Counted from the first letter of the stretch, positions 52,465-64,000 are shown. The stretch is 64,000 nt of DNA from Trichuris trichiura (GCA_037903355.1 JBAJFE010000038.1:1674001-1738000); one strand, 5' to 3'. Notes: a model not told the origin generated them from the letters alone. Translations and numbers: made by a program.

Positions 52465-53124
52465 AATTTCATTTGTTTTGAAAATATAGCTTTTTGGTTT
52501 TGGACTGTATGTTTTCATGATTAATTGTTTCTTCTTACGGAATGTGTCTCGTTTTAGGCATAAAACGTTTTATTGACCGCAGCTTTCGGGCCGCGCGTAA
52601 CCCGTCCTAAGCGGTATTAAATTAATGTAATGAGTAGGTGCGAGGATGATATTCAACCTGTTCTAACGGTTTAAAAGTGAGTGGTTTAAAGTCGAGTATT
52701 TGGAGTTTTCTCTGTCTGTCAGCTGGCTATGCCTCTTGTTGTGTATATATGGTAACATCATTCATGCAGTTAATTTATGTTTCAAAATTTTTCCATTGTT
52801 ATTTTATGTTTGTTTTATCCATTTATGATTTGTGCGTCATGTGTATTAATTCGTTTAATATTGGTTCCAAGTGTCCCTTTGTTCTATGTAAACTTGTCCA
52901 CTTTTCTTTCATATTTCATCCATGGTGGCTTCCGTATGTAGTTTTATATGTTTTATCACTTGTTCCAGTGTTAGTGTACGCATTCAGTTTAGTTAGCAGC
53001 AGTTGGAGGGTGTAACAATGTTTGTCCACAGCTCACTTATTTCGGCTACTTGATCGTGATTGTATGTCATGTTGTGTCTAATGTAAAAAGCTTCTTTAAT
53101 TTTTCGCAAGCGTACGTTGCTTTC

Positions 53125-54440
53125 CTAACATAAGAATTTTGGTTGAAGAGTTTGTTTGCAATGTATTGCGTATTCCACCCCAGCTGAAGCATGTATAGCG
53201 TCTTCCATGGTAATTCTTGGATCCAGTATCGGTCTTCCGCAATGTGCTATAGGAGTACTACTATTGCTAAGACTATTTTTTGCTTTATTGTAACTGGTAA
53301 GCTTCTTTATATGTTCATTGAATCTATGTTCCAGGGTATTGCCTGTTTCACCAACGTAGACCCCTGAACAAGAATATTCGATTGTGTCGATTAACCCTGT
53401 CTTTTTGGTTTCTGAGATTTTTGTTTTGTCCTTACGAAGAATTGACCTAAGGTTTGGGAAACTCTTGAAAAAAACTCGAAAGCCTAACTGTCTTCCTAGC
53501 CGGACTGTCTTTTCGCCAAGTCCTACTACATAGGGAATAACGAAACATGTATTGGGCAAGACAATTTGATTTGGACAGATGTTGTTTAGGAATTGTAGAA
53601 GCAGTTCTTCTTCCCCATTTTTTTGATTATGAAGATGTCATCTATATATCTTTTGAAAAGTCTTGGAGCATTTCGTCTGTCTACAGTTTCAAACATTTGT
53701 CTTTCAAAGCTTTCCATGAAGGTTTCTGCTAAGACAGGGGATAAAGAGCTGCCCTTAGGGACTCCGAGAGATTGCTAGTAGAACTGATTATCAAAAATAA
53801 AGTAATTGCCTTCTTGCATGCAGAAAGATACTAGCTTGACATTATGAAAAGGATTTAATTTAGTTCTGCTCAAGAGGTTTGCATCCGCATTGAGAAGATT
53901 GTATAAAGTTTTGACAGTGTCTGAAATTGGAATGCTGGGGAATAGTTCTTTCACATTGTAACTGACTAGAATCTCGTCTGGTTCCAAGTGGTAGTTTCGT
54001 ATTTCGTTGACGAAGGTTTTGTTTCTTTGACGAAGGACGGTTCATTGCCATTTATAGGTTTGATGATCTTTTTTAAATACCGACTGAGTTCACTTGTGGT
54101 GCTGTTAATTGTAGAGACTATTGTCCTTAATGGAACCTCTGGTTTGTGCTTTTTTGGAAGACCGTAGAGCTCAGGAAGTTTGTAATTCGATGCGAATTTA
54201 AGGTGCGTTGCTAATTTGTTGATTTCTGGTTCTCCGTTTTTGTGTGTGGTTTATGTGATGAGAAGAAAACGAAGAGTTTTTCTGGAAGTTTCTGTAGGGT
54301 CATTGGACAGAGTTGTATAACTGTTGGTGTTGAAGATCGTCGTCATTTTTTCGATGTACGTGGTTCTGTCGAGTAGAACAATCCTGTTCCCTTTATCTGC
54401 TTTGGTTATAATTCTGTTGGACTGCCTTTTAAATTGATTT
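53125..54440 (-). pseudogene. PLE polyprotein remnant: reverse transcriptase plus GIY-YIG endonuclease
   Basis: Minus-strand pieces in order: TKADKGNRIVLLDR (near 54410), LPELYGLPKKHKPEVPLRTI (near 54170), SYNVKELFPSIPIS (near 53960), GVPKGSSLSPVLAE (near 53750) and RYIDDIFII, with the YIDD catalytic box at 53648-53637. These are reverse-transcriptase motifs in the PLE style. They are followed by a GIY-YIG nuclease (SGVYVGETGNTLEHRFNEH near 53370) and a conserved C-terminus. The 5' part of the RT is absent and at least two frame changes and stops interrupt the reading, so the copy is inactive. Canonical PLEs encode exactly this RT then GIY-YIG order. Confidence 0.85.
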
Positions 54441-54461
54441 AGGCAGTTAATCTTTTATTGA

Positions 54462-55901
54462 CCAGGTGTTCCAGTACAAACTTCTCAATCGCGAATTACA
54501 CCAGCCAAATAGCTTGCCAAATACATGTTTAGTTATTCTCTGTGTGGCAAGACAAGGCGAAAAGATTGTCTGGTTAGGAAGAAAAATAGCTTTCCGAGTC
54601 TTTTTCAAGAGTTCCCCGAACCTCAGGTCAATTTTTCGTAAGGACAAAACGAAAATCTCAGAAAACAAAAAGACAGGGTTAGTCTACGCCATAGGTTCTC
54701 AAAGTGGGCGATATCGCCCCCTGGGGGACGATGAGGGAGCACAGGGGGGCGACGGGAACCTCGTGCGGGGGCGTTGGGAATCACGTAAGAGGAACTCTGG
54801 CAGAATTATCCCTAGCGCAGGAGGGGTCTCAAAGAGACCTTCGTAAGAAGAGTCTTTCTTAACTTGCCCTCACTATAAGTGGCGCGGCAACTTCAAAGGA
54901 GGCTAAGTGCGGGTGGAGGGCACAATGGAACAATGGCGTTTTTCTTAGCTCAACTCCCCCAGAAGTGGAGGCGGCAAATTCAAAAGCATTATGAGACAAG
55001 AAGCGGCAAGTTATGGGCTGCTGTAGAAAACTTCCTTATTGCGTTTCCATCATCTTATCTAGCGGGATGCGGATTCAGCGCGGTTACGGAGCTGTTAAGC
55101 AGCAAGAGAAGTCGGCTAGATATAGTGAATCGAGGCGACCTTAGACTGATGATGACAAAGATGCAGCCAAACATAGACAACTTGCGCGTCCTGCATCAAG
55201 CACACCCATCACATTGAGTAGTTTCCGTTCATGTGCAGTCGCGAACGTGCGTTATAGTTTCTTTTGCATCTTTTCGCTTAAGCGTTTTCAGTTCAATCTG
55301 GTTTGTTGTCACTACAATTCTGTTTGGTGTGGGTAAAAAGATAAATAGACGCACATTGTTTTTTTTGGGAAAAGGCTAATGAATGCTCCTTGCTTATGTG
55401 ACTTTATGTTCTGAAAAACGTGAGAGGAGGTATGAAAGGCAAGCAGAAATTTTCCCATCACAAAATGGTTGGTGGAAAAGCAGGAGTAATATAGTACGTC
55501 TACCACGTGACGAAGAGTAAAAGTCTTTTCTGCGAACTTTTCTCTTGAGTAGTGGTGTTGCAAAGATTTTCCCACCGGGGCGACGGAGGGAAAAGTTTGA
55601 AAACCTAATGACTTCCTGGCTACGCGACGTCCTACCCTCCAGCCAATCAGCGGACCCAAAATTGACCAATCAGAAGTGGGGGGCACTAGCGCTCGGGAAC
55701 GTTCACAGGATCAAAGAATTACCATGGAAAAACTATACAAGCTTCACCTGTGTTGGAACATGCAATATACATTGCAAACAAACTCTTCAACCAAAAGTCT
55801 TGTGTTATGGAAGCAACGTACGCTCACGAAGACTTAAAGAAGCTCTTTACATTAGACACAACATAGCACGCAATCAGGATCAAGCAGCCGAAATAAATTA
55901 A
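54462..55901 (+). pseudogene. Second PLE endonuclease fragment, split by hAT DNA
   Basis: 54466-54690 encodes a diverged copy of the segment between RT and endonuclease (LPNTCLVILCVARQGEK, then RVFFKSSPNLRSIFRKDKTK), matching the minus-strand copy at 53559-53400. The reading resumes at about 55708 with CNIHCKQTLQPKVLCYG and ends IARNQDQAAEIN at 55901. The nuclease core between is missing, lost where the hAT DNA sits. This tail supplies the PLE C-terminus in its complete form. Confidence 0.75.
54690..55705 (+). mobile_element. Deleted hAT element(s) nested in the PLE
   Basis: The left terminus taggttctcaaagtgggcg at 54691 is a typical hAT end. An imperfect inverted partner (complement of aggttttcaaacttttcc) lies near 55604. 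Inside, 54879-55217 encodes a hAT C-terminal dimerisation region (FSAVTELLSSKRSRLDIV, then RGDLRLMMTKMQPNIDNL). The 55640-55705 part repeats sequence near the right end of the 61-63 kb hAT (ccaatcag and ctcgggaacgtt), so two hAT remnants may abut. Catalytic residues are absent. Confidence 0.7.
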
Positions 55902-56323
55902 CCATGGACAAACATTGTTACACGCTCCAACTGCTGCTCACTAAACTGAATGCATACACCAACACTGGAACAAGTGGTAAACACATGTAAAACTACGTAC
56001 GCAAACCACCATGGTTGGAAATACAAAAGAAAAATGGACGAATTTACATAGAACAAAAGGACACTTGGAACCAATATGAAACGAATTAATACACATGACG
56101 CACAAATCATAAATGGATAAAACAAATATAAAATAACAATGGAAAAATTTTGAAACATAAATTAACTGCATGAATGATGTTACCATATATACACAACAAG
56201 AGGCATAGCCAGTTGACAGACAGAGAAAACTCCAAAAACTCGACTTTAAACCACTCATTTTTAAACCGTTAGAACAGGTTGAATATCATCCTCGCACCTA
56301 CTCATTACATTAATTTAATACCG

Positions 56324-56351
56324 CTGATGACGGGTCGCACGCAGCCCGAAA
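56324..56351 (+). ncRNA. Hammerhead-like ribozyme core in the coding PLE
   Basis: CTGATGA at 56324-56330, then a hairpin with a CGGG/CCCG base, then GAAA at 56348-56351. It lies just inside the LTR, in the same strand sense as the right-hand PLE fragment, and links the ribozyme-bearing hairpins to a retroelement with recognisable proteins. Confidence 0.55.
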
Positions 56352-56433
56352 GCTACGGGCAATAAAAAGTTTTATACTGAAAACGAGACACGTTTCGTAA
56401 GAAGAAACAATTAATCATGAATTCCATTTGTTT

Positions 56434-58591
56434 GAACAAGCTTTGTTTTCCCTGAATTTCAAAACCTCCAGAGATGGATTATGTGCTGTAACTGATTATA
56501 ACATGTAAAGTAACAAAAGTCACAAAGATAATCATGCAGAAGAAGCAAATTGCTACACTTAAATAGTTTGGCCTCAATGCAACACCATCGCAAAAAAGCG
56601 GCAGGAATGAATGCTGCTTTTGTTTATGCAGTCTACTGACTACTCATTTTGCAGCTTACAATGCAAGTAACCAGCAAGATGACGATGCGAGCATAGAGTT
56701 TCGGGTGGCAACTGCAGGGAGTACATAAAACTGATCTTTAGTACACACATCTGCGATGAAAAGGTAGTTGCTTCGACATTTCATAGACACAAAGTTGTAC
56801 GCTTGAAATTTCGCACATTAATCAGGCTGTAATTTCTTTGATATTCCAGGCTACTTTCTTTGGAGCTCCAGGAATAATGCACATCGCCAGTGCTTACTGT
56901 GTATAGAACTTTTAATGACATCTTAAATAAGAATGCCTATTAGGGCTTAAAATTCACAATCTAGAAGACAGGTTATTTATGAGTTAGTAATATCAAGGCA
57001 TGCCAAATACAGTAAGCCTGCTCATCTATATTCCACCTCAGTAGTGAGGAAGGGCGCTGGACCATCCATGTGTAAAGCCTTATTAGTCAAGTAAACTCTT
57101 TTACTGAACTTTGGAATCTTCCGTGTACTTTTCGTTTGCTTTATAATTACTGAAGCACTTATACTTACATTAGTGAATTCCAGAACAAGGTAATACGAAA
57201 CTGTTTTCATTTTCGTAACAGTGAGAAAGTTAGTAGGCATAACCTAACAAGCAGCAGCAACCATGCTTAGCCATTGACCCCTCAGCAAAGTGTGAACTGC
57301 TCGTCAGTGCAACGCCAATACCAGTGGTAACGCATATTTAAATAATGTTCAGAGCGGAGAAGAGATAAATGCTCAGAATTTCAATATCATAGTTTTTGTT
57401 TTCCTATTTTTTTACTTTTTTTACAGCCAAAGGTGAACAAAGATTGAATTGTGACTTCTAGAGCGAATGTATGCGTAAACAGTACTGTAGTGAACCAGAG
57501 TCGCTATAAGCTGAAAATTGCTGTAATGAAGGAAATCAAATAACACAACTGCAGTGCAGCTTAGTCCACGTGAATAATTATGCTGCCATAAGAATGGTAT
57601 GCACATGTATGAGAACACAGCTGAATGCAATAGGCATAATCAATGACAGTTGAAAAAAAGCTAGTTAACGTTAAATTTCAGAAAGGACAATGGATATTTT
57701 AAGTATATGACGTTATTAGTTTGAACAAGAATGCTCGTTGGACAGGTGAACAGATCACGACATGCATATGCGATATATTCAATGGATTAACTGACATTCA
57801 TGCGCAAACTTTGCTCATACTGGTGGACTACAAGTAAAATGATACAAAGTTCTCTCAAAGTAACGACGAATTCAGGTTTTATTAATGCAAACCAAGTAAA
57901 ACCCGACCTGTTAGAATAAAAGAGCAATGCAACATGGCAGCAAAAACGTAAAAGCCACTTTACGAAATGACACCGCCTGCTCTGATAACCGACTGAAAGC
58001 ATAATTTATGTACGACGTGCGTTGTATTAAACCGGCTCTACTGGCGATAAAACCTGCGCATCAGCGATTCTCTTGCCTGGCTGATTTCGAGAACTGGTTT
58101 ATCCTAATTGTCTTCATGAATGCATTCTTGAGAGTGTGAGGGCACTGCTGCCGTTGTGCAAACGTTACCGGCTGCGCTTGCTGGCTGGTAAGTTTTAATT
58201 ATTTTAGTGCTTAATTCTGCTAACGGTTCTGCGATTCACTCATTTGCTTATAGATCGTCTAAACGGGTTCACATGTGTCCGGTCTTCGATGAAAGAATCC
58301 TGTAATTTGTCTCGCAGTCAACGTTCGGAAGGAGGAAAGTAAGATATTTCGTCTTGTTGTCACTAGTTAACTTTCCTTTGATAGTATGTCCTCCACAATT
58401 AGTGCCGATAGATAGGAGTAAACTTATAGCAAAAACTATATTCCGGGCAAAAATATGCCACTGTTGTTCTTCCGTCGTGCAGTGATTATTTAAGAAACGC
58501 CCTTGCTTCGGAATATAGCCATCTACTGCTGCTCCAAGTCATAATATTTTACTTTCTTGTCTCTGCATTTCTTAATTCCTTATGCTTCCAG
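56434..58591. other. Intergenic, nothing recognised
   Basis: Short open frames only; no repeat ends or splice-supported exons were seen before the SPT2-like gene. Confidence 0.45.
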
Positions 58592-58644
58592 GTTAAGCTA
58601 GCATTGTGTCTCAACGACGCATCGCTGAGTCAAGACAGCAAAAG

Positions 58645-59307
58645 ATGGACTTCGAGCAGCTAATGCTAAAAGCTGTAAAAAATAGGGAGCAATCGAGTGC
58701 ACAAATTCAAGACATGTGCAGCAATAAAAGTACGAGTGCTTTTGTACAGTTCCAGTTGCATTTTGCTATTCGTGACAGAAACTGCCCCTAAAAGGACGGC
58801 TGATCACGTGGACAGGCGATTAGTTGACAATGCCTTTCGTCAGCAAAGGTTGTCCATTGTACAGCAAAAGTTGGCAGATAGAGAACGAATATTGGAAGCC
58901 CGCAAGAAGGCTGCAGCCGAAGAAAAGCTCAAAAAAATTAAGCAAGCAAAACCTGTCCTCCCACCTGGTCCGGTGGAACGCAATTCGATTATGAAGACTT
59001 CGTTAGCTTACCAACGAGCTTTAATTCTGTTGGGCAAAAAAAATTCAACAACTCCATCAAGTAGCGAAGCAGTTGGTCACTCAAAAGGCGGTTCTGTTAG
59101 CAAGAGTAGCTCAGTAAAGCAACAGCCCCGTTGCGCCGATGAAGGGAAGAGGCAAAATCCCAGCCTACTCTCCGCCGAAAAGGTGAAAAAGTTAGCCAAT
59201 ACTTCCGGGTCGACTGAAGCAGTAAGCTTCAACCAGCTGATGAAAATGGCTCAGCAGAACACGGCAAGGACGGTTAACGACCTCGAAGATTCTTTAAAAG
59301 TTCCTGC
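58645..59307 (+). CDS. SPT2-like nuclear protein, 5' exons only
   Basis: Two exons, 58645-58729 and 58779-59307, join across a 47 bp GT-AG intron in phase and give 204 residues before a further donor (GC then gtaagt at 59308). The product begins MDFEQLMLKAVKNREQ, resembling the MDF start of SPT2 histone-chaperone proteins. It continues with a Lys/Arg-rich coiled region (RQQRLSIVQQKLADRERI), a proline stretch (KPVLPPGPVER), Ser-rich low complexity and a second short motif, SFNQLMKMAQQ. The acidic C-terminal histone-binding domain expected for SPT2 is not found before the window end; it may lie beyond the hAT insertion downstream. A spliced 5' UTR exon probably begins near 58592, after an acceptor. 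The family assignment is tentative; the exon structure is more secure. Confidence 0.6.
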
Positions 59308-60849
59308 GTAAGTACATGCACTGTTAACAATTAGTTTTTGGCAATAACCACGTAAGACCTTTACCTATTTGGTTTCCATTTTACTATTTAAATTGTACGG
59401 AGTAATAACCATCGTTGATATTTAACTGTACATTTTAAACAATGAATAATAACCAAAAGCTTTTTTCAAAAAAAAAAGAGCTAATTGGTTTTCACTTGAT
59501 CATTTTATTGCATCTAAGGCACTAAATTGGAACTTTAATTTGACTTCTAGCGTTGTAACTGAATTATGCAAATGTAAGGATCTAATCGAACTGAATCATT
59601 CCAAATTAGTGCTGTAATAAAATAGCATAGTCTAAGGACACCGATCGTACAACTGTTGGGTGTTTCATCTTTTTTCTGCGTTTGACTTTCTCTTCTTTAA
59701 GGGAACAAACTCTTTCGAAATGCTTATGCAAACTCATCGTTGTGATCACTGCTTTGCGTAATGTTTTTTGTATACTTGCAAATGAGAAAACTCTTCGCAC
59801 GTACTATGAGATGTTTCTTCGAAATTCTGTGCGCCTTGTGTTCATCCTGAAATATGAGTCATTTCAAAGGCTCTTAACGTTAGTAATTTCATTCCCTATT
59901 AATAAGTAAATGCCCGTTTGGGGAATGCATTGTGCGAACTCTTTGAGGCCTCTTCCCTGCGGTGGTAAAACTCAGCGTTGTTTCATCTCCCGGAAACGTC
60001 TTTCTTAGCACGCCCTTAAATATTGGTTCAATCAGCGTGAAAGAATTCTTCCAGGTGGGATCTAACTTTCATTTTTGAAAAGTGTATTCATTATAAGTTT
60101 GCACTAATTTCAAGGAATAAAGAATCTGCAGGAGCCTTTTCAATCCACTTCGATCTGCGTTTACCTTCGTAGGCGTCCTAACAAAATGCACTATTCAACC
60201 ATGAAATCCTTTAGTTCATTTACGAACTTTCTTGACACTACCTTTCTGCGTGTGCTTTTTTGATCTGCATCAAAAGTGAATTTGAGCCGATCTGGTAAAG
60301 CGAATTTTGCGAAAGTGCAATTACTTGTTAACCAGTCCGTTTGAAGCTTTCTTTTCATAGGGCCTAAGTGTCTTTTTTCAAAAGGTAAGGACGACAGCGC
60401 TTGTAGCTAGAGGCTTCTTTACTTCCTATGGCGAAGACAATATTTAGTCTTCTTCTATGACTAATCGCTATGTCGCCTTATTTGCAATGAGTTATTTGTA
60501 CATTTTGGACGCTGAAGACGGGATCAGACGTATCCCAAGAACAAACTGACATGTCTGAACGTCCAACATGGCTAATGTATACAGACTCGTTGTAATCCTG
60601 ATTACCTTCTCTTGCCCTAGATCCGTAAAAAGTCGACTGTTTTTCTTCCCTTTCTTTCTTCGCATCTATTGTCCACGCATCTGCAATGCAAGCATACGCA
60701 TTAGTGACAGGGAATTGCGTGTGTTGCTCACGCATTTTCTGCAAACGCTTTGTCTGTACGGTTGCTTTTCTCCTACGCTCGCTCCAGTTTCGCCAGCGCA
60801 AATTCAGTAGGCTATACCGCACTATATACAGTGCGTCGAACGTCGTCGC
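59308..60849. other. Probable intron or 3' flank of the SPT2-like gene
   Basis: No continuation exon was recognised. The plus-strand frame at 59682-59909 and minus-strand frame at 60478-60912 have no motif. Confidence 0.4.
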
Positions 60850-62872
60850 TGTACGTCTGTGATATACTTGTCTAGTTGATTTCGATAAGTGACTGTGCAG
60901 AGCCTCAGTCATGGCTCAGGCGAGCATGAAATGTAGGCAGTATGGTTGCGTATATCTGCGCTTTGGTTTCGCTGTTACGCTTGGTACGAAACAACTACCA
61001 GTATGTTTGTTGTGCCAAAGAGTTTTCTCAAACGAGTCTGTGAAGCCGTCCAGGATGAAACGTCATTTAATGAGGCGGCACCCGAACATGAGTAATAAGG
61101 ACATGTCCTACTACCGGGCCCTGAAGGAGAAGGTAGAGAAGAGGAGACCACTGAACAGTATGATACCATTTCTTCAAAACCAGATTGTGACGGACTTGCA
61201 GCGTCATATGGAATTTCATTGTTAATTGCGAAAGCGGGTAAGCTTCATACGATCGGCGAGAAATTGATAATGCCCGCCATAGCTGAAGTTCTGGAAATAG
61301 TGCTTCACCAAAACGCACATGATTTTACCGGAAAAATACCACTGAGCAATGATACCGTTCAGAGACGAATCGATGCAACTGTTGAGGACACCGAAGAGAC
61401 GCTCTGCTGCATGCTCAAAGAGCGGGAATTCTCGTTGCAGTTGGACGAATCTACATTGCCTAGAAATGAATCGCTTTTACTGGCCTACGTCCGGTTTTTT
61501 ATAAAGAAGAACGGTTTGTAGAAAAGTTATTTTTTTCGAAAGAATTGAGTACAGATAGAAGGGGTGAATCTATCTTTGAAGTAGTGGTGGAATTATTTAT
61601 GGAAAAAGCAATTCCTCTTCAGAACATAGTAGCCATGGCAAAAGATGGTGCACCAGCTATACTCGGCTGTCAGCGATGATTCATGTCTTATATAAAAAAC
61701 ATAGTTCCCAACGTGTTGTGGATCCATTGTGTGTTGCATCGGCAGCATCTTGTCGCCTGTCGTTTGAGCCCGCGCTCGAATGAATCCCTTCGGTATGTCA
61801 TCAACGCGGTAAACAAAATCAAAATTAATCCATTCAAGTGACAGACTTTTTCATCGATCATGTAATGAAAATAACGAGGAGTTCAATCGTCTACTTCTGC
61901 ACACAGAAGTCAGATGGCTGTCAAAAGGTGCTTGCCTGTCAATGTTTCTCGACCTGTACGAATCCGTTCTTCAATTTTTTGAACTGGAAGACGCTTCGCT
62001 GAGCGAGAACGTACGTAATCGGAAAGCGGACATCTCGTACTTAGCCGACTTGTATTTTAAATTTAATGAGATGAATAAGCAGCCCCAGGCGGACGACCTG
62101 AACTTGTTTAAGACAAAATCTGTTCTCTGCGTTCATGTCAAAGATGCTTTTCTTCAAGCGCAGCTTCGCAAGGGGCGAGTTGTCTCAGTTTCAAAGCCTC
62201 GCCCAAGTGGGAAACACAGGTGGGATCTTTGAAGTGGATGTGGAATTGTACTGTGAGCATCTCCAAACGCTGCACGGCGATTTCACATGTCGTTTTCATG
62301 ACATTTTGTCTATGGTGATTCCAAACTGGGTGATCAACCCGCTATCAAATTTTGACGATTAAGAGATGTCACTGCAAGAAGAGCTGCTGGAGTTGCAGTT
62401 GAACGTGGAGTTGAAGGCCAGGTTACAGGGTTATCAGCAGTTCTAGCTTCAGAAAGAAATCCCGGTGTTGTACCCTGGCGTATGGGATGTGGTAAAAAAG
62501 TTACTGATTTATCTTTTCTCATCGGGTCTAGTGGAGCGCGCATTTAGTATCTTTACAGACCTAGTGACGAAGAAACGCAGTCAGCAAGTAGTCAGACGCG
62601 GGGATCTGTGTCTGCGAGTTAAGTCGATCGAGCCGAACATCCGCAGGCTAGTTCGATCGCATCTGGGCGAGCCAAGCAGCTCTCGTTGACTTCTCGAAAA
62701 ACAGTTTGCAGAAATAAATCTGTACAGCTGTAGTTAAGCTTCTGGCGTTGCAACCATTTCAGCCAATCAGGGCGCCCGAAGTTGGCCAATCAGAATAGTG
62801 GAGCCCGGACGCTCGGGAACGTTTTCAGGAGGGGCCAAACGGCCTTCCGTTTGAGAAACACTGGCCTAGGAC
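60850..62872 (+). mobile_element. hAT transposon (ZBED5/SCAND3-like), degenerate
   Basis: A BED-type zinc finger (CLLCQRVFSNESVKPSRMKR then HLMRRH, 60994-61080) leads into a hAT transposase spread over several frames. The pieces are LLIAKAGKLHTIGEKL (from 61219), FSLQLDESTLPRNESLL (near 61430, first catalytic Asp), AKDGAPAILG (near 61640, second Asp), IHCVLHRQHLVAC (near 61725) and the C-terminal hATC part, GLVERAFSIFTDLVTKKR (near 62530). Stops and frameshifts make it non-functional. The right end is a hAT terminus (complement of ccagtgtttctcaaac at about 62854-62869). The left terminus was not identified. It lies downstream of the SPT2-like donor, so it may sit within an intron of that gene. 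Confidence 0.8.
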
Positions 62873-63399
62873 AAAGGCGGCTAGGATCAAGATTAGTGCA
62901 GACTCATAACAGTCTGGGCCATTAAATACAAGAAAGGACGAAAGTAAGATGCCCTCTCTTTAAACGCCTACGAATTGCCATGCTTTAATGAGCTAAGCGA
63001 TATACTGGTGCGCGGAATGGGTACAGAGCAGGGGAAATATAAGATACATAGGGGCGCTTATGCAGAAATAGTGAACATCACACAGGACATATCCAAATAG
63101 TGCGAAACGTCTACGGCAGAAACGTTTGGGGCATCAGGAATTAATTTACCCACTTTTTGTAGGTTGGCGCAGATTCCATGGAGACCGGCCACTCCTGCGG
63201 TTTCTTGAACTTGTTGGTAGCAAAACTTCTCGCCTTAAAATGTTAGTCTTCGCAGCTGCTAAAGTTTTATTTAAAAACGTTGTTATAGGGAGCTGTATCT
63301 GCCTTTTCTTCGCGTTATCAAATGAATCTTATAGCGGCTTCAACGAAGCCGTTATCCCTCGTATAACCATGATGCCACGTTCCATGGATGGATCGTAGT
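62873..63399. other. Unassigned
   Basis: A plus-strand frame (63126-63398, 90 codons) has no recognisable motif. The left boundary of the adjoining Tigger element may lie in this interval. Confidence 0.35.
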
Positions 63400-63840
63400 C
63401 AGCAATCATATCCTTTAGGACCTGCGCCTACCGGAAAATACTAGCAAGCTTTTGCAGCGTCTAGTCAGAGGGTGTTTGAGCTTTTGTATCTTCCATAACG
63501 TCGTCGTTGCTGCCCGTAGGTGGTTGCATAGTTCTTCGAGTTCCTCGTTCGTGAATGGTTTTTTACAGTCTTCTATGTGCTCCTTGATATCGTCTTCTAT
63601 CATGTCGGAGAAACCCTCACCTCCCAACTCCTTAGCAATATTCACTGTATCCATGACCTCCTCATCGATGGCATTTAAGTCTTTGCGTTCCCTGACTGTC
63701 TCTCCGCAAACTCTTCCAGCAGCTACTGACTGTTCTAGGCTTTATCTCGTGTACCGCCGTGCGAAAGGTGACGGCACTATTTCACGCCGGACGAACTGCG
63801 TTGTATAGAACCCCGCGGATAACGAGGGCCGACTGTATAT
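63400..63840 (-). mobile_element. Tigger/pogo-type DNA transposon fragment
   Basis: The right end (complement of tacagtcggccctcgttatc at about 63815-63836) matches the characteristic Tigger terminal repeat. The minus-strand frame 63654-63415 encodes GFSDMIEDDIKEHIEDCKKP and FTNEELEELCNHLRAATTT, resembling the acidic C-terminal part of Tigger transposases. The catalytic DDE domain is missing, so this is a deleted copy. Confidence 0.6.
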
Positions 63841-64000
63841 ATCTTTGCCGGATCTGTTGTTGTTTAATCCCGCTGAAAGTTAGGTTTCCTGGCCTATTTC
63901 ATTTTGTTTAAGTGCTGTCATTGCATAGTTTCAAAAGCTGCGTGTCAACGAAGGCACTGCTAGCCATTAAGATTATTTAATCGAAGTTATTCGTACATCT

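Larger units (their letters stand above)
52465..56433. mobile_element. Composite Penelope-like element: two PLE copies head to head
   Basis: The insertion is bracketed by aatttcatttgtttt (52465-52479) and aattccatttgttt (56420-56433), an imperfect 14-15 bp duplication. The outer arms, 52514 to about 53175 and about 55755-56418, are inverted copies of the PLE 3' region (start catgattaattgtttcttct). A one-sided tail of about 35 bp (52480-52513) lies only on the left. The left copy reads on the minus strand and keeps reverse transcriptase plus endonuclease. The right copy reads on the plus strand, is 5'-truncated near 54462, and is interrupted by hAT DNA at about 54690-55705. A hammerhead-like motif survives in the right arm; in the left arm it is mutated (cctaagcgg). 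Confidence 0.85.

Overview
This window is eukaryotic genomic DNA, most likely from a clade I nematode of the Trichuris/Trichinella kind (inference). The reasons are compact genes with many ~45-65 bp GT-AG introns, a metazoan gene set, and abundant mariner, hAT/ZBED and Penelope-like element (PLE) debris. There are no operons, rRNA, CRISPR or prokaryotic signals. Most of the 64 kb is gene-poor.

Three genes can be read exon by exon. (1) The proteasome alpha-1 subunit (PSMA1 type) is on the minus strand at 18791-21725; ten exons give 263 aa, the same length as the human protein. (2) Cytosolic valyl-tRNA synthetase is on the plus strand at 21897-34840; 23 exons give 1048 aa. It is divergent from PSMA1 across a 171 bp intergenic gap. 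Its last two exons, which encode the C-terminal coiled-coil arm, lie beyond a 7.4 kb intron packed with transposons. (3) A stomatin/MEC-2-like membrane protein is on the minus strand at 35118-37984 and converges on the synthetase. A fourth, partial gene at 58645-59307 looks like an SPT2-type nuclear protein. Unrecognised candidate exons are listed near 3.9, 38.6-40.4 and 42.4 kb.

The rest is dominated by one repeat class. At least eleven palindromic insertions share four traits: inverted arms, a one-sided tail of about 35-50 bp, long target-site duplications (11-15 bp), and in five of them a hammerhead-ribozyme-like motif (CTGANGA, hairpin, GAAA) whose stem II covaries between copies. The largest, 52480-56419, contains reverse transcriptase (YIDD box) and GIY-YIG endonuclease pieces. 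That identifies the whole class as PLEs and derivatives with inverted pseudo-LTRs. The small copies are internally deleted 'LTR-only' hairpins.

Layout: 1-7.8 kb intergenic with one tiny PLE scar; 7.8-9.5 kb two PLE palindromes; 9.5-17 kb intergenic with a deleted mariner; 17.0-18.1 kb tandem plus inverted PLE LTRs; 18.8-34.8 kb PSMA1 and valyl-tRNA synthetase, with PLE hairpins, a (CT)70 microsatellite and two mariners in their introns; 35.1-38.0 kb stomatin; 38-52 kb mostly unassigned; 52.5-56.4 kb the coding PLE with nested hAT; 58.6-59.3 kb SPT2-like exons; 60.9-62.9 kb a broken hAT; 63.4-63.8 kb a Tigger/pogo end. The three longest introns in the two housekeeping genes are exactly those carrying PLE hairpins.
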